Shown: positions 56,735 to 64,000 of the stretch, in pieces | How positions within the stretch are numbered: the first letter of the stretch is position 1 | How the letters are laid out: each line of letters starts with the position of its first letter | Origin: Mycolicibacterium chubuense NBB4 | GTDB taxonomy: Bacteria > Actinomycetota > Actinomycetes > Mycobacteriales > Mycobacteriaceae | Assembly: GCF_000266905.1 (NCBI RefSeq) | Contig: NC_018022.1 | Span: 551,279 to 615,278 of the forward strand | Direction of reading: 5' to 3' | DNA: 64,000 bases | The notes under the pieces: generated by a model | Databases searched by the model: none | The model's input: only the letters and a program-made list of their open reading frames with translations | Told to the model about the DNA's origin: nothing | Translations under genes and position numbers: made by a program

Positions 56735-58210
56735 TCAGTTACCTCCCGTTCCGGGTGGTGTCGTTGGTCCCAGCACCGCCAGCGGCGGAGCCTGACTGGG
56801 TGTAAGCGGCTCAGTCCGGGCCCCCGGCGGAGCCTTCGTGGGCAACGGCACCGGCACGCCGGGGACATCTGGCGGTGGCGCACCGGGTACCGCCGCTGCC
56901 GGGATCCCCGGAGCCGCTGACGCCCCGCCGGGGACCGGCGCCGATGTCTGGACATCGGTCGGTGCCGGATAGCTAACGCCGCCGAACGGGCCGACATCCA
57001 AGCTTGCGCACGGCAGCGGGTTGTCCGGGCGTGGAAGCCCATCCGCTGGCGGGGTGTAGGAACAGGGCGATCCCTTGGGGACGGCGGGACCTGGATGGTC
57101 AGGGGTGCCCTCCAACACCGTTGGTGCCGGTGGCGGCGCGCCGTTGGGGAGTCGGGTGCCGTTGGGGTCGGGCCATTGGAACGCCGGCAGCCCGGCAGAG
57201 CGCCAGAAGTTCTCCGGGTCGATGCCACGCTTCTTAAACGCTGCGTCGACGTAGGGCTGCAGAATCTGATAGGGCAGCAGGTTGAAGATCGCGGCCTTCA
57301 CGTACGGCCCCGACGACACGATCTCGGACAGCGATGCCACGAACTTGCCCAGTTCAGTGACCGTCGTGACGAGGTCGTCCTTGCGCTTGACCAGTACGTC
57401 GCTGACGACGTTCACCTGTTTCAGCACGGCGTTGAGGTTCGGGTTGTCGTTGATTAGACCCTGGACTTGCTGTGCGACCGACCGGACGTTGCCGAGCAGG
57501 CTGTCGATGGCTTGACCCCGCGCGTTGATCGCCGACAGGAGTGTCTGTGCGTTCACCAGCAGCCGGTTGACTTGCTCGCCGTGGATTCCGAGCACGCCGG
57601 CTACCTTGCTGGTTTCGCCCAGCAGGACCTGGACTCGCTCGTCGCGCTTGGCCACGACGTCGGCGAACCGCTGCACCCCGTCGAGGGTGGCGCTCAGATG
57701 CGGGTACGTCTGATCTACCGTGTCCGACAGGACATGCAGGGATTCCTTGATGGTGTTCACATCCCAGCCGGCAGCGGCCTTGGTGGCGTCTCGGAACGCG
57801 TCGTAGATCTGATACGGCGTCGTAGTTTGGTCCAACGGCAACGTCTGGCCAGGCCGTAACACCTGGTCGCCTCGCGGTTCGATCTCGAGGACCTTCCTGC
57901 CCAGGATGGTGTCGGTGCGGATCGATAAGCGGCTTTGTGTGCCAACGGTGTTATCACCGATGGTGAATCGGGCCACGACGTGGCCGGCGGCGATCTTCAA
58001 CTCCTGCACCACGCCCACGTCCATACCCGAGATGCGCACTTTGTCTCCAGCCCGCAGCGCGCCGGCGTCGGTGAACTCGCCGTAATAGCGCGGCTGGGCA
58101 AAAAGCATCGGAACACTGGTGAAGGTTTGGCCGACAGCGGTGACCAGCGCAACCAGGGTCACGGCCATGGCACCTGCCCGCACCCGGCCGCCAGGTTCGA
58201 GAGCCCTCAT
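56735..58210 (-). CDS. mce1C: Mce-family protein C
   Basis: A 491-residue Mce subunit: anchor helix near the start, MCE domain (FTDAGALRAGDKVRISGMDV, ILGRKVLEIEPRG), helical tunnel region, and a Pro/Ala-rich C-terminus from about residue 350. ATG at 58210 overlaps the mceB stop (ATGA); longer upstream frames are spurious. Confidence 0.92.
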   Translation of the reverse strand: MRALEPGGRVRAGAMAVTLVALVTAVGQTFTSVPMLFAQPRYYGEFTDAGALRAGDKVRISGMDVGVVQELKIAAGHVVARFTIGDNTVGTQSRLSIRTDTILGRKVLEIEPRGDQVLRPGQTLPLDQTTTPYQIYDAFRDATKAAAGWDVNTIKESLHVLSDTVDQTYPHLSATLDGVQRFADVVAKRDERVQVLLGETSKVAGVLGIHGEQVNRLLVNAQTLLSAINARGQAIDSLLGNVRSVAQQVQGLINDNPNLNAVLKQVNVVSDVLVKRKDDLVTTVTELGKFVASLSEIVSSGPYVKAAIFNLLPYQILQPYVDAAFKKRGIDPENFWRSAGLPAFQWPDPNGTRLPNGAPPPAPTVLEGTPDHPGPAVPKGSPCSYTPPADGLPRPDNPLPCASLDVGPFGGVSYPAPTDVQTSAPVPGGASAAPGIPAAAVPGAPPPDVPGVPVPLPTKAPPGARTEPLTPSQAPPLAVLGPTTPPGTGGN

Positions 58211-59247
58211 TGTGGCGTGCACCTCCCCGTCGGCTGCTGCGTCAACCTGACCGTGCGCACGGGTCCACCTGGCTGCAGCCCGTTGAGGGTGAGCGTGACG
58301 TCGCACAGGTAAAGATTGATGAAGTCGCCGTATGTTCCAGCGCTGCGGCCCAGCAGCGTCAGCGCGGTCGGCAGCTTATGCAACAGCTCGTCCAGCTGAC
58401 CGCTTTGGTCGACCAATGGCTGCAGGACGCCCTCGGCGGCAGTCACGGTCTTTTGCACCAAAGGCCGGTTTTCGCTGAGCAATTCGGTGAGCGCCCCGGT
58501 TGCGTTGCTCAAGTTCGCGACGCTCTCGGCGAGCGGGTCGGCCTGCTGTGCCAACCCCGTGATCAGGGTTTCCAGGTTGACGACGGTGGCGTCAACTTCA
58601 CCTGCCCGCTTCACGATGGTGTCCAGCACGGTGCTCAGGTTCTTCACGACCGCGCCGATCGCATCATCGCGGTCGGCCAATGCCGAGGTCAGTTGCGCAG
58701 TTTGGTCCAGGATGTCGTTGATGGTGCCGCCCTGGCCCTGGAACACCGTGATGATGGCCGACGCAATGGTGTTGACCTTTTCGGGGTCCAGAGCCCGAAA
58801 CACGGGGCGGAAGCCGCCGATCAGCGCGTCGAGATCCAGTGCCGGCTGGGTTCGGGTGACGGGGATCAGTCCGCCCGAGGGCAGCACCCGATCTATGCCC
58901 TGCCCGGTCCCCCGCTTGAGTTCTAGGTAGCGTTCGCCGATGAGGTTGGCGTAGCGGATCTGCGCCGTGGTTGATTCATACAGTGGCAGCGAACGATCAA
59001 CATCGAAGGCGACCCTTACCTGTCGGCCGCCATCGATCAACCGGAGGCTTTTGACCTTGCCGACTTCCACTCCGGAGGCGCGGACAAACTGGCCCTCGCG
59101 CAGTCCACTGGCCGACGAAAAGTCGGCCTCATAGCCGACGGTTCGGTCGAATCGCATCTGGCCAAACACCACGACGGTGAGCGCGGCGAACACCAATAGC
59201 ACCGCGGACACCGCGGCGAACTTGACGGCACTCGAGGTCACGGTCAT
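58207..59247 (-). CDS. mce1B: Mce-family protein B
   Basis: A 346-residue Mce subunit, the length I recall for M. tuberculosis Mce1B. Helix at residues ~5-28, MCE domain (ADFSSASGLREGQFVRASGV, ANLIGERYLELKRG), then helices rich in Leu/Val/Asn, with a short Cys-containing end (FINLYLCDVTLTLNG). ATG overlaps the mceA stop (ATGA). Confidence 0.92.
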   Translation of the reverse strand: MTVTSSAVKFAAVSAVLLVFAALTVVVFGQMRFDRTVGYEADFSSASGLREGQFVRASGVEVGKVKSLRLIDGGRQVRVAFDVDRSLPLYESTTAQIRYANLIGERYLELKRGTGQGIDRVLPSGGLIPVTRTQPALDLDALIGGFRPVFRALDPEKVNTIASAIITVFQGQGGTINDILDQTAQLTSALADRDDAIGAVVKNLSTVLDTIVKRAGEVDATVVNLETLITGLAQQADPLAESVANLSNATGALTELLSENRPLVQKTVTAAEGVLQPLVDQSGQLDELLHKLPTALTLLGRSAGTYGDFINLYLCDVTLTLNGLQPGGPVRTVRLTQQPTGRCTPQ

Positions 59248-60461
59248 GGGTTGATCGTGTACTCCCCCACTTGGCGTCCCCACACGTACTCATTCGCCCA
59301 CGGAGTGCCGATCTCGAAGTGGTTGTAGGGCGCAACGCTGGCGCCCGTATCAAGCACCAGGCCCGGCGCCGGCCACAGGTCGCGAGTGATGTGTTGCCAG
59401 CAACCTGGCGCACCACCGGGACCTCCACGAGCGTTGACCCGAGGCAAATTGTCGGGGAAGACATACGGGTTGGTCCCGCCGACGATCTGGGTATGAGCCT
59501 TCAGCGAGTACCCGTTCCCGCTTCCTTCCGCGGCGGCGACCGCCGGCCGCACCTCGGCGACGTTGCGGATCGTGCAGTACAACTCCGGGCTGTAGGTGTC
59601 GAGAAGCGACGTTGTCGGAACCAGCTGAAGCAAGTTCTGCACCAGATGCGGCCGGCTCTTGTCGAGCACGTCAGCGCCTGAGTTGGCAAACCCGATCGCC
59701 GCCAGCAGCGTCGCATCCAAGTCGCGTTGCTGCGCGTTGAGAGTGCCCGCGGTGGTCGTCACCTTGTCTAGAAAATTCCACAAGTCCGGTGACGCGTCGG
59801 CCAGCACGTCGGTCACCGTGGCTAACTGGTGTACGTCGTGGTGCAGCTGGTCCATCTGCGGGTTGAGGTCATCCAGAACCTTGTTGCCGTTGACCAAAGC
59901 GGTGCCGAACTTGTCACCGAGCCCCGAGACTGCGTCCGCGGCGCCGCTCAGCGTCATATTCAGTTTGACGGGATCTATCGACTGCGCGATCGACGTGAGC
60001 GTTTGAAACACCGTGTTGACCTCGGTGGACACCGACGTCGCGTCGATCACATCGGCAGCGGTGATCGGCGCCCCCGGCTGCTTCGGCGAAGTCAACGCCA
60101 CGTATTTTCCGCCGAACAGGGTGGTCGCCTTGATCGCCGCATCAACGTTGACTGGAATCAATGGCACGTACCGCGGCGACACCTCCAGGGTGAACTTGGC
60201 GGCTGGCTTGCTATCGCGCTCGATCTCGCTGACGCTGGCTACTTTGCCGATCTCGGCACCGTTGAGGGTGACTTTCGATCCGGGCCCGATGAGCAGGCCC
60301 GCCCGGTCAGCAATCAGCGTCAATGACTCCTTCGACGTGAAACCACCCCGGAACTGCACGAAGACCAGAAGGCCGATAACCGCAAGTATCACCATCCCCA
60401 AGGCCGCGACCGTCTTATAGGGCGGAGTGCGCTGCGGATTGTCCGTTAGGGGCATTGTCAT
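59244..60461 (-). CDS. mce1A: Mce-family protein A
   Basis: A 405-residue Mce subunit: helix (YKTVAALGMVILAVIGLLVF), MCE domain (LIADRAGLLIGPGSKVTLNG, TLFGGKYVALTSP), helical region, and a C-terminal segment with RDLWPAPGLVLDTGAS. It is shorter than M. tuberculosis Mce1A (~454) mainly at the C-terminus. It starts 5 bases after yrbEB. Confidence 0.92.
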   Translation of the reverse strand: MTMPLTDNPQRTPPYKTVAALGMVILAVIGLLVFVQFRGGFTSKESLTLIADRAGLLIGPGSKVTLNGAEIGKVASVSEIERDSKPAAKFTLEVSPRYVPLIPVNVDAAIKATTLFGGKYVALTSPKQPGAPITAADVIDATSVSTEVNTVFQTLTSIAQSIDPVKLNMTLSGAADAVSGLGDKFGTALVNGNKVLDDLNPQMDQLHHDVHQLATVTDVLADASPDLWNFLDKVTTTAGTLNAQQRDLDATLLAAIGFANSGADVLDKSRPHLVQNLLQLVPTTSLLDTYSPELYCTIRNVAEVRPAVAAAEGSGNGYSLKAHTQIVGGTNPYVFPDNLPRVNARGGPGGAPGCWQHITRDLWPAPGLVLDTGASVAPYNHFEIGTPWANEYVWGRQVGEYTINP

Positions 60462-60466
60462 GTCAG

Positions 60467-61336
60467 CTATACCGTCAGGTTGAAATTGGGGTCGGCACCG
60501 TATAGCGCCAACGAAGCCAACATCGCGACTACCACTACCGCGACTAACGAGAAGCGCATGGACCGGCCCACGGCTTCTCCGACTCCGACGGGCCCGCCCG
60601 CGGCGGTATAGCCGTAATAGCAGTGGGTGATCATGACGATCACAGCCGTGATCACGGCGACGCCGAAGGACCAGAACACGTCGTCCGGACGCAGGAAAGT
60701 GCGGAAGTAATGGTTGTAGGTGCCGCTGGACTGCCCGTAAAGCGCGGTAGTAACGAGCTGAGGTGACAGAAATGCCATGACCATGGCCAAGCCGTACACC
60801 GGGACAATGACCACAACCGCCGCGATGATCCTTGTCGATGCCAGGAACGCGACCGGGTTGACCCCCATTACCTCCAACGCGTCGATCTCCTCACTGATGC
60901 GCATCGCGCCTAGCTCTGCGGTGGCACCTGCACCGACAGTGGCTGCCAGTGCGATTCCGGTAACCACAGGGGCAGCGATCCGCACGTTGACCAGCGCGGC
61001 GAAGAAGCCGGTAAAGACCTCGACTCCGATATTGCCCAGCGACGAGAAGCCCTGTATCGCAACGAGAGAACTACCGGATAGGGTGACGAACCCGACGATC
61101 GCGAGCGTGCCTCCCACGATCGCCAGCGCGCCGGTGCCCATACCGATCTGAGCGATGAGTCGCACAGTTTCGGCGCGGTAGCGGCGCAGCGTGAGTGGGA
61201 TGTCGCCCGCACTGACTAGGGTGAACCACACCATCCGCCCGAATGCGTTCAGCGCCCGGCCGGGTCCGCCTGCGAAACGGTCGGCGGTGGTGATCGCACG
61301 TGGAAAGCGGGCGCGTAAGACAGCCACGGTCGACAT
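60467..61336 (-). CDS. yrbE1B: YrbE-type permease B of the mce operon
   Basis: A 289-residue MlaE-family permease (same length as M. tuberculosis YrbE1B as I recall). About five or six hydrophobic helices are visible, plus the conserved GAGATAELGAMRISEEIDAL segment, which contains the EExDAL motif that probably contacts the Mce ATPase (MceG, not in the window). ATG lies 1 base after the yrbEA stop. Confidence 0.93.
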   Translation of the reverse strand: MSTVAVLRARFPRAITTADRFAGGPGRALNAFGRMVWFTLVSAGDIPLTLRRYRAETVRLIAQIGMGTGALAIVGGTLAIVGFVTLSGSSLVAIQGFSSLGNIGVEVFTGFFAALVNVRIAAPVVTGIALAATVGAGATAELGAMRISEEIDALEVMGVNPVAFLASTRIIAAVVVIVPVYGLAMVMAFLSPQLVTTALYGQSSGTYNHYFRTFLRPDDVFWSFGVAVITAVIVMITHCYYGYTAAGGPVGVGEAVGRSMRFSLVAVVVVAMLASLALYGADPNFNLTV

Positions 61337-61337
61337 G

Positions 61338-62141
61338 TCAGTGGCCCGTCCCGAACCGCACACCGATTGTGGTGAGGATCACGTTGACTGCATACAGCGC
61401 GATCACACATAGCACAACCGTTTCGTTGACGGCGGTCCCGACACCCTTTGCCCCACCCGAGACGGTCAAACCGCGGTAGCAGCCCACCAAGCCGGCGATG
61501 AGCCCGAAGGACACTGCTTTGGCAGTGGCGATGAGCACTTCGGGAAGTCCGGTGACCAGCGTCAACGTGGAGAGGTAGGCGCCACCGGAGACGTCTTGAA
61601 GGTAGACGCTGAAGAAAAATCCCCCAACCAACCCGACGATGATCACCAGGCTGTTGAGCAAGGTCGCGACGATTGTCGCCGCGAGCACCCGGGGAACGAC
61701 CAGTCGGTGGATGGGGTCGATGCCCATTACCTCCAGCGCGTCGATCTCCTCTCGGATGGTGCGCGCGCCCAAGTCGGCGCAGATGGCAGTCGACCCGGCG
61801 CCGGCGACCACGAGGACCGTGGTGAGAGGGCCCAACTGGGTGACAGCGCCCAGCGCAGCACCCGCGCCGGAGATGTCTGCCGCGCCGAACTGGGCTAGCA
61901 ACACGTTCAGCGTGAAGGTCAACAACACCGTGAGGGGTATCGCCGCCATGATGGTGGGCAAAATGGTGACTCGAAGCAGAAACCAGCACTGTACGACCAG
62001 CTCTCGCCATACCAGAGGTCTGGTAAACAGGGCTTTCCCCGATAGTGAGCACATCCCGGCAAACCCGCCGACATGTCCCAGCGGACGCCTCAGCTGGAGG
62101 CCGATGTAACTGCCGAGACCGGTTGCCGCCGTCACTGCCAC
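61338..62141 (-). CDS. yrbE1A: YrbE-type permease A of the mce operon
   Basis: A 267-residue MlaE-family permease: GAGSTAICADLGARTIREEI followed by DALEVMGIDPIHRLVVPRVL, the conserved cytoplasmic loop, and about five helices. GTG start with GAGGGGG upstream. It is the first gene of the operon. The fadD5 gene that precedes yrbE1A in M. tuberculosis is absent; the upstream DNA is cut off after ~100 bases by the duplicated aldehyde dehydrogenase segment. Confidence 0.92.
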   Translation of the reverse strand: MAVTAATGLGSYIGLQLRRPLGHVGGFAGMCSLSGKALFTRPLVWRELVVQCWFLLRVTILPTIMAAIPLTVLLTFTLNVLLAQFGAADISGAGAALGAVTQLGPLTTVLVVAGAGSTAICADLGARTIREEIDALEVMGIDPIHRLVVPRVLAATIVATLLNSLVIIVGLVGGFFFSVYLQDVSGGAYLSTLTLVTGLPEVLIATAKAVSFGLIAGLVGCYRGLTVSGGAKGVGTAVNETVVLCVIALYAVNVILTTIGVRFGTGH

Positions 62142-62473
62142 CCCCTCGTCCCGACGCTGCAGCGGTAATCAAACGGCGCCGGGTCATGTCCCGCTTGCTC
62201 ACCGAGGCGCCCGAAATATGTGACCGCCGTCACGTCCTCATGTAAAAGGTACTGGTCGGCGCTGATCCAGAAGGGTGTTTCGTGGTGGATGTGGCCGAGG
62301 AGTACGTCGGCGGCGCCGACGCGGAATTCCCCGTTGGGATAGCACATGGGTGCGCTGCCGTCGCAGCAGCCTCCGGATTGGTGGAACATGACTGGTCCGT
62401 GGATGTCGATGAGGTGTTGCAGGACCTCGGCGGCTTGGGGGGTGATGCTGACCCGGTTTGTGGGGGTGGGCAT
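62132..62473 (-). pseudogene. DUF779 gene, second copy, truncated
   Basis: The first ~75 residues equal the DUF779 protein at 39.0-39.4 kb, up to FWISADQY. After that the sequence leaves the repeat and continues with an unrelated 38-residue tail (LLHEDVTAVTYFGRLG) into the mce promoter and the yrbE1A 5' end. The C-terminal beta strands of DUF779 are lost, so the product is probably inactive. Confidence 0.88.
62219..62234. promoter_or_regulatory. CRP-type operator upstream of the mce operon
   Basis: TGTGACCGCCGTCACG matches the mycobacterial CRP consensus TGTGA-N6-TCACA except at the last base. It lies about 80-95 bases before the yrbE1A start and 15 bases from the duplication junction, so it may be the only original promoter element left. 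Confidence 0.55.
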
Positions 62474-64000
62474 CAGAAGAAGCCGAGCTTGTTCGGTGAG
62501 TAGCTGACCAACAGGTTTTTGGTTTGTTGGTAGTGGTCGAGCATCATCTTGTGGCATTCGCGGCCGATGCCGGATTTCTTGTAGCCACCGAACGCGGCGT
62601 GCGCGGGGTAGTCGTGGTAGCAGTTAGTCCACACGCGGCCGGCCTTGATACCCCGGCCTAACCGGTAGGCGGTGTTGGAATCGCGGGTCCACACTCCCGC
62701 ACCTAGGCCGTAGAGGGTGTCGTTGGCCAGCTTGAGCGCCTCATCGGTGGAATCGAACGTCGTCACCGACACCACGGGTCCAAAGATCTCCTCCTGGAAG
62801 ATCCGCATATCGTTGGTGCCCTTGAAGATGGTGGGTTCCACGTAATAGCCGCCGGGATACTCGGCAACCTTGCGCGCCCCACCACCGGTGAGCACCTGCG
62901 CCCCCTCTTTGCGGCCAATGTCGATGTAGGACATGATTTTTTCGAACTGATCATTGCTGGCCTGTGCGCCGATCATGGTGGCCGGATTCAACGGGTCACC
63001 ACTGACGATCGCTTCGGTGCGCGCCACACAGCGGCTGATGAACTCGTCATAGATCGACGAATGGATCAACGCCCGCGACGGACACGTGCACACCTCACCC
63101 TGGTTGAGGGCAAACATCACAAAACCCTCGACCGCCTTGTCCAAAAACTCATCATCGGCTGCAGCGACATCGGCCAAAAAGATATTCGGGCTCTTACCAC
63201 CCAGCTCCAAGGTCACCGGGATGATGTTCTCGCTGGCGTACTGCATGATCAGCCGCCCCGTGGTGGTCTCCCCGGTGAACGCCACCTTGGCCACCCGCGC
63301 ACTGGAGGCCAGCGGCTTACCCGCCTCTACCCCGAACCCGTTGACCACGTTGAGCACACCAGGTGGCAACAGATCCGCGATCAGCTCGATGACCTTCAGA
63401 ATCGACACCGGGGTCTGCTCAGCAGGCTTGAGCACCACCGTGTTACCGGCCGCCAGCGCCGGGGCCACCTTCCAGATCGCCATCAAGATGGGGAAGTTCC
63501 ACGGAATGATCTGCGCCACCACACCCAACGGCTCCTGGAAATGATAGGCCACCGTGTCCTCGTTGATCTGGGCGATCGAACCCTCCTGGGCGCGCAGCAC
63601 TCCGGCGAAATACCGTAAATGATCCACCGCCAACGGCAGATCTGCGGCCAGGGTTTCCCGCACCGCCTTGCCGTTATCCCACGTCTCGGCCACCGCCAAC
63701 GATTCCAGATGCTGCTCCATGCGATCAGCGATCTTCAGCAACACCCCAGAACGCTCCGCCGTGGAGGTCGCCGCCCATCTGCCCGCCGCGGCGTGCGCGG
63801 CGTCCAACGCCAACTCAACATCGGCCGCCGACGACCGCGCCACCTGCGTGAACACCTCACCGGTCACCGGTGACGAATTATCGAAATACGCCCCCTCAAC
63901 CGGCGCGACCCAGTCACCGCCAATAAAATTCTCGTACCGGTCAGCGAACTCAACCACGCTGCCCTCAGCCCCCGGCCGTGCAAACACCATGACAACCCCT
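62249..64000. repeat. Direct repeat, second copy (runs off the window)
   Basis: Second copy of the 39187-40938 segment, same orientation, no difference seen by eye over 1752 bases. The left edge cuts the DUF779 gene and abuts the mce promoter region; the right edge is beyond base 64000. Confidence 0.93.
62473..63990 (-). CDS. NAD-dependent aldehyde dehydrogenase (ExaC/ThcA type), copy 2
   Basis: A 505-residue protein that reads the same as copy 1 at 39.4-40.9 kb, with the catalytic Cys in NQGEVCTC and the Glu in LELGGKSPN. It is intact within the window, although only ten bases upstream of its ATG are visible. Its DUF779 partner is truncated. The lack of any visible change implies a very recent duplication, gene conversion, or an assembly artefact. 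Confidence 0.92.
   Translation of the reverse strand: MVFARPGAEGSVVEFADRYENFIGGDWVAPVEGAYFDNSSPVTGEVFTQVARSSAADVELALDAAHAAAGRWAATSTAERSGVLLKIADRMEQHLESLAVAETWDNGKAVRETLAADLPLAVDHLRYFAGVLRAQEGSIAQINEDTVAYHFQEPLGVVAQIIPWNFPILMAIWKVAPALAAGNTVVLKPAEQTPVSILKVIELIADLLPPGVLNVVNGFGVEAGKPLASSARVAKVAFTGETTTGRLIMQYASENIIPVTLELGGKSPNIFLADVAAADDEFLDKAVEGFVMFALNQGEVCTCPSRALIHSSIYDEFISRCVARTEAIVSGDPLNPATMIGAQASNDQFEKIMSYIDIGRKEGAQVLTGGGARKVAEYPGGYYVEPTIFKGTNDMRIFQEEIFGPVVSVTTFDSTDEALKLANDTLYGLGAGVWTRDSNTAYRLGRGIKAGRVWTNCYHDYPAHAAFGGYKKSGIGRECHKMMLDHYQQTKNLLVSYSPNKLGFF

Noticed and set aside
1..64000. CRISPR arrays, tRNA or rRNA genes
   Set aside because: No regularly spaced repeats, and no tRNA cloverleaf or rRNA sequence was recognised on reading both strands; a covariance search would be decisive.

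Overview
The window looks like a chromosomal segment of a Mycobacterium (Mycobacteriaceae). The reasons are a complete mce1-type lipid-import operon with four mce-associated genes, a SigC-like ECF sigma factor, a GlbN-type truncated haemoglobin, FadA4/FadE25/FadD35-like lipid enzymes and a mycofactocin glycosyltransferase (MftF). Base composition is high GC throughout, and many genes are joined by ATGA or GTGA overlaps.

Layout. (1) 1-3.7 kb is mobile DNA: a tyrosine recombinase plus DUF6262 pair that truncates the istB helper of an IS21-family element. (2) 4.2-31.2 kb is a C1/short-alkane oxidation island. In transcription order on the minus strand it holds an AcoR-type regulator, a copper membrane monooxygenase operon (hmoC-A-B, two tiny one-helix membrane proteins, an acyl-CoA ligase), a GAF/winged-helix regulator, a SigC-like sigma factor, a cupredoxin-like lipoprotein with a polytopic membrane protein, a complete soluble di-iron methane-monooxygenase-like operon (mmoX-Y-B-D-C-Z with two small coupled genes), a zinc-finger anti-sigma-like membrane protein, a His-rich lipoprotein and mftF. 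Divergent on the plus strand lie an NDMA/mycofactocin-type methanol dehydrogenase (mdo), a MoxR ATPase with a poly-His tail, a VWA protein and an RDD membrane protein. (3) 31.3-39 kb holds beta-oxidation-type genes (SDR, enoyl-CoA hydratase, thiolase, acyl-CoA dehydrogenase, acyl-CoA ligase). (4) 39-49 kb holds a DUF779/aldehyde dehydrogenase pair, an internally duplicated membrane protein, glbN-prpE, and two decayed genes (alcohol dehydrogenase, IS110 transposase). (5) 49.3-62.1 kb is the mce1-like operon. (6) 62.2-64 kb is an apparently exact second copy of the aldehyde dehydrogenase segment of 39.2-40.9 kb, which continues beyond the window.

How it could work: a copper-free soluble monooxygenase and a copper membrane monooxygenase would both make alcohol (methanol if methane is the substrate). 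Mdo would oxidise it with a mycofactocin cofactor to which MftF contributes, and the aldehyde dehydrogenase could act downstream. Copper-handling proteins and a SigC-like sigma factor between the two monooxygenase operons suggest an actinobacterial counterpart of the proteobacterial copper switch. Substrate identity (methane versus C2-C4 alkanes or alkenes) cannot be decided from sequence. Methane growth with a soluble monooxygenase has been reported for 'Candidatus Mycobacterium methanotrophicum', so methane is plausible. The apparent pairing of both enzyme classes in one island is the most notable feature.
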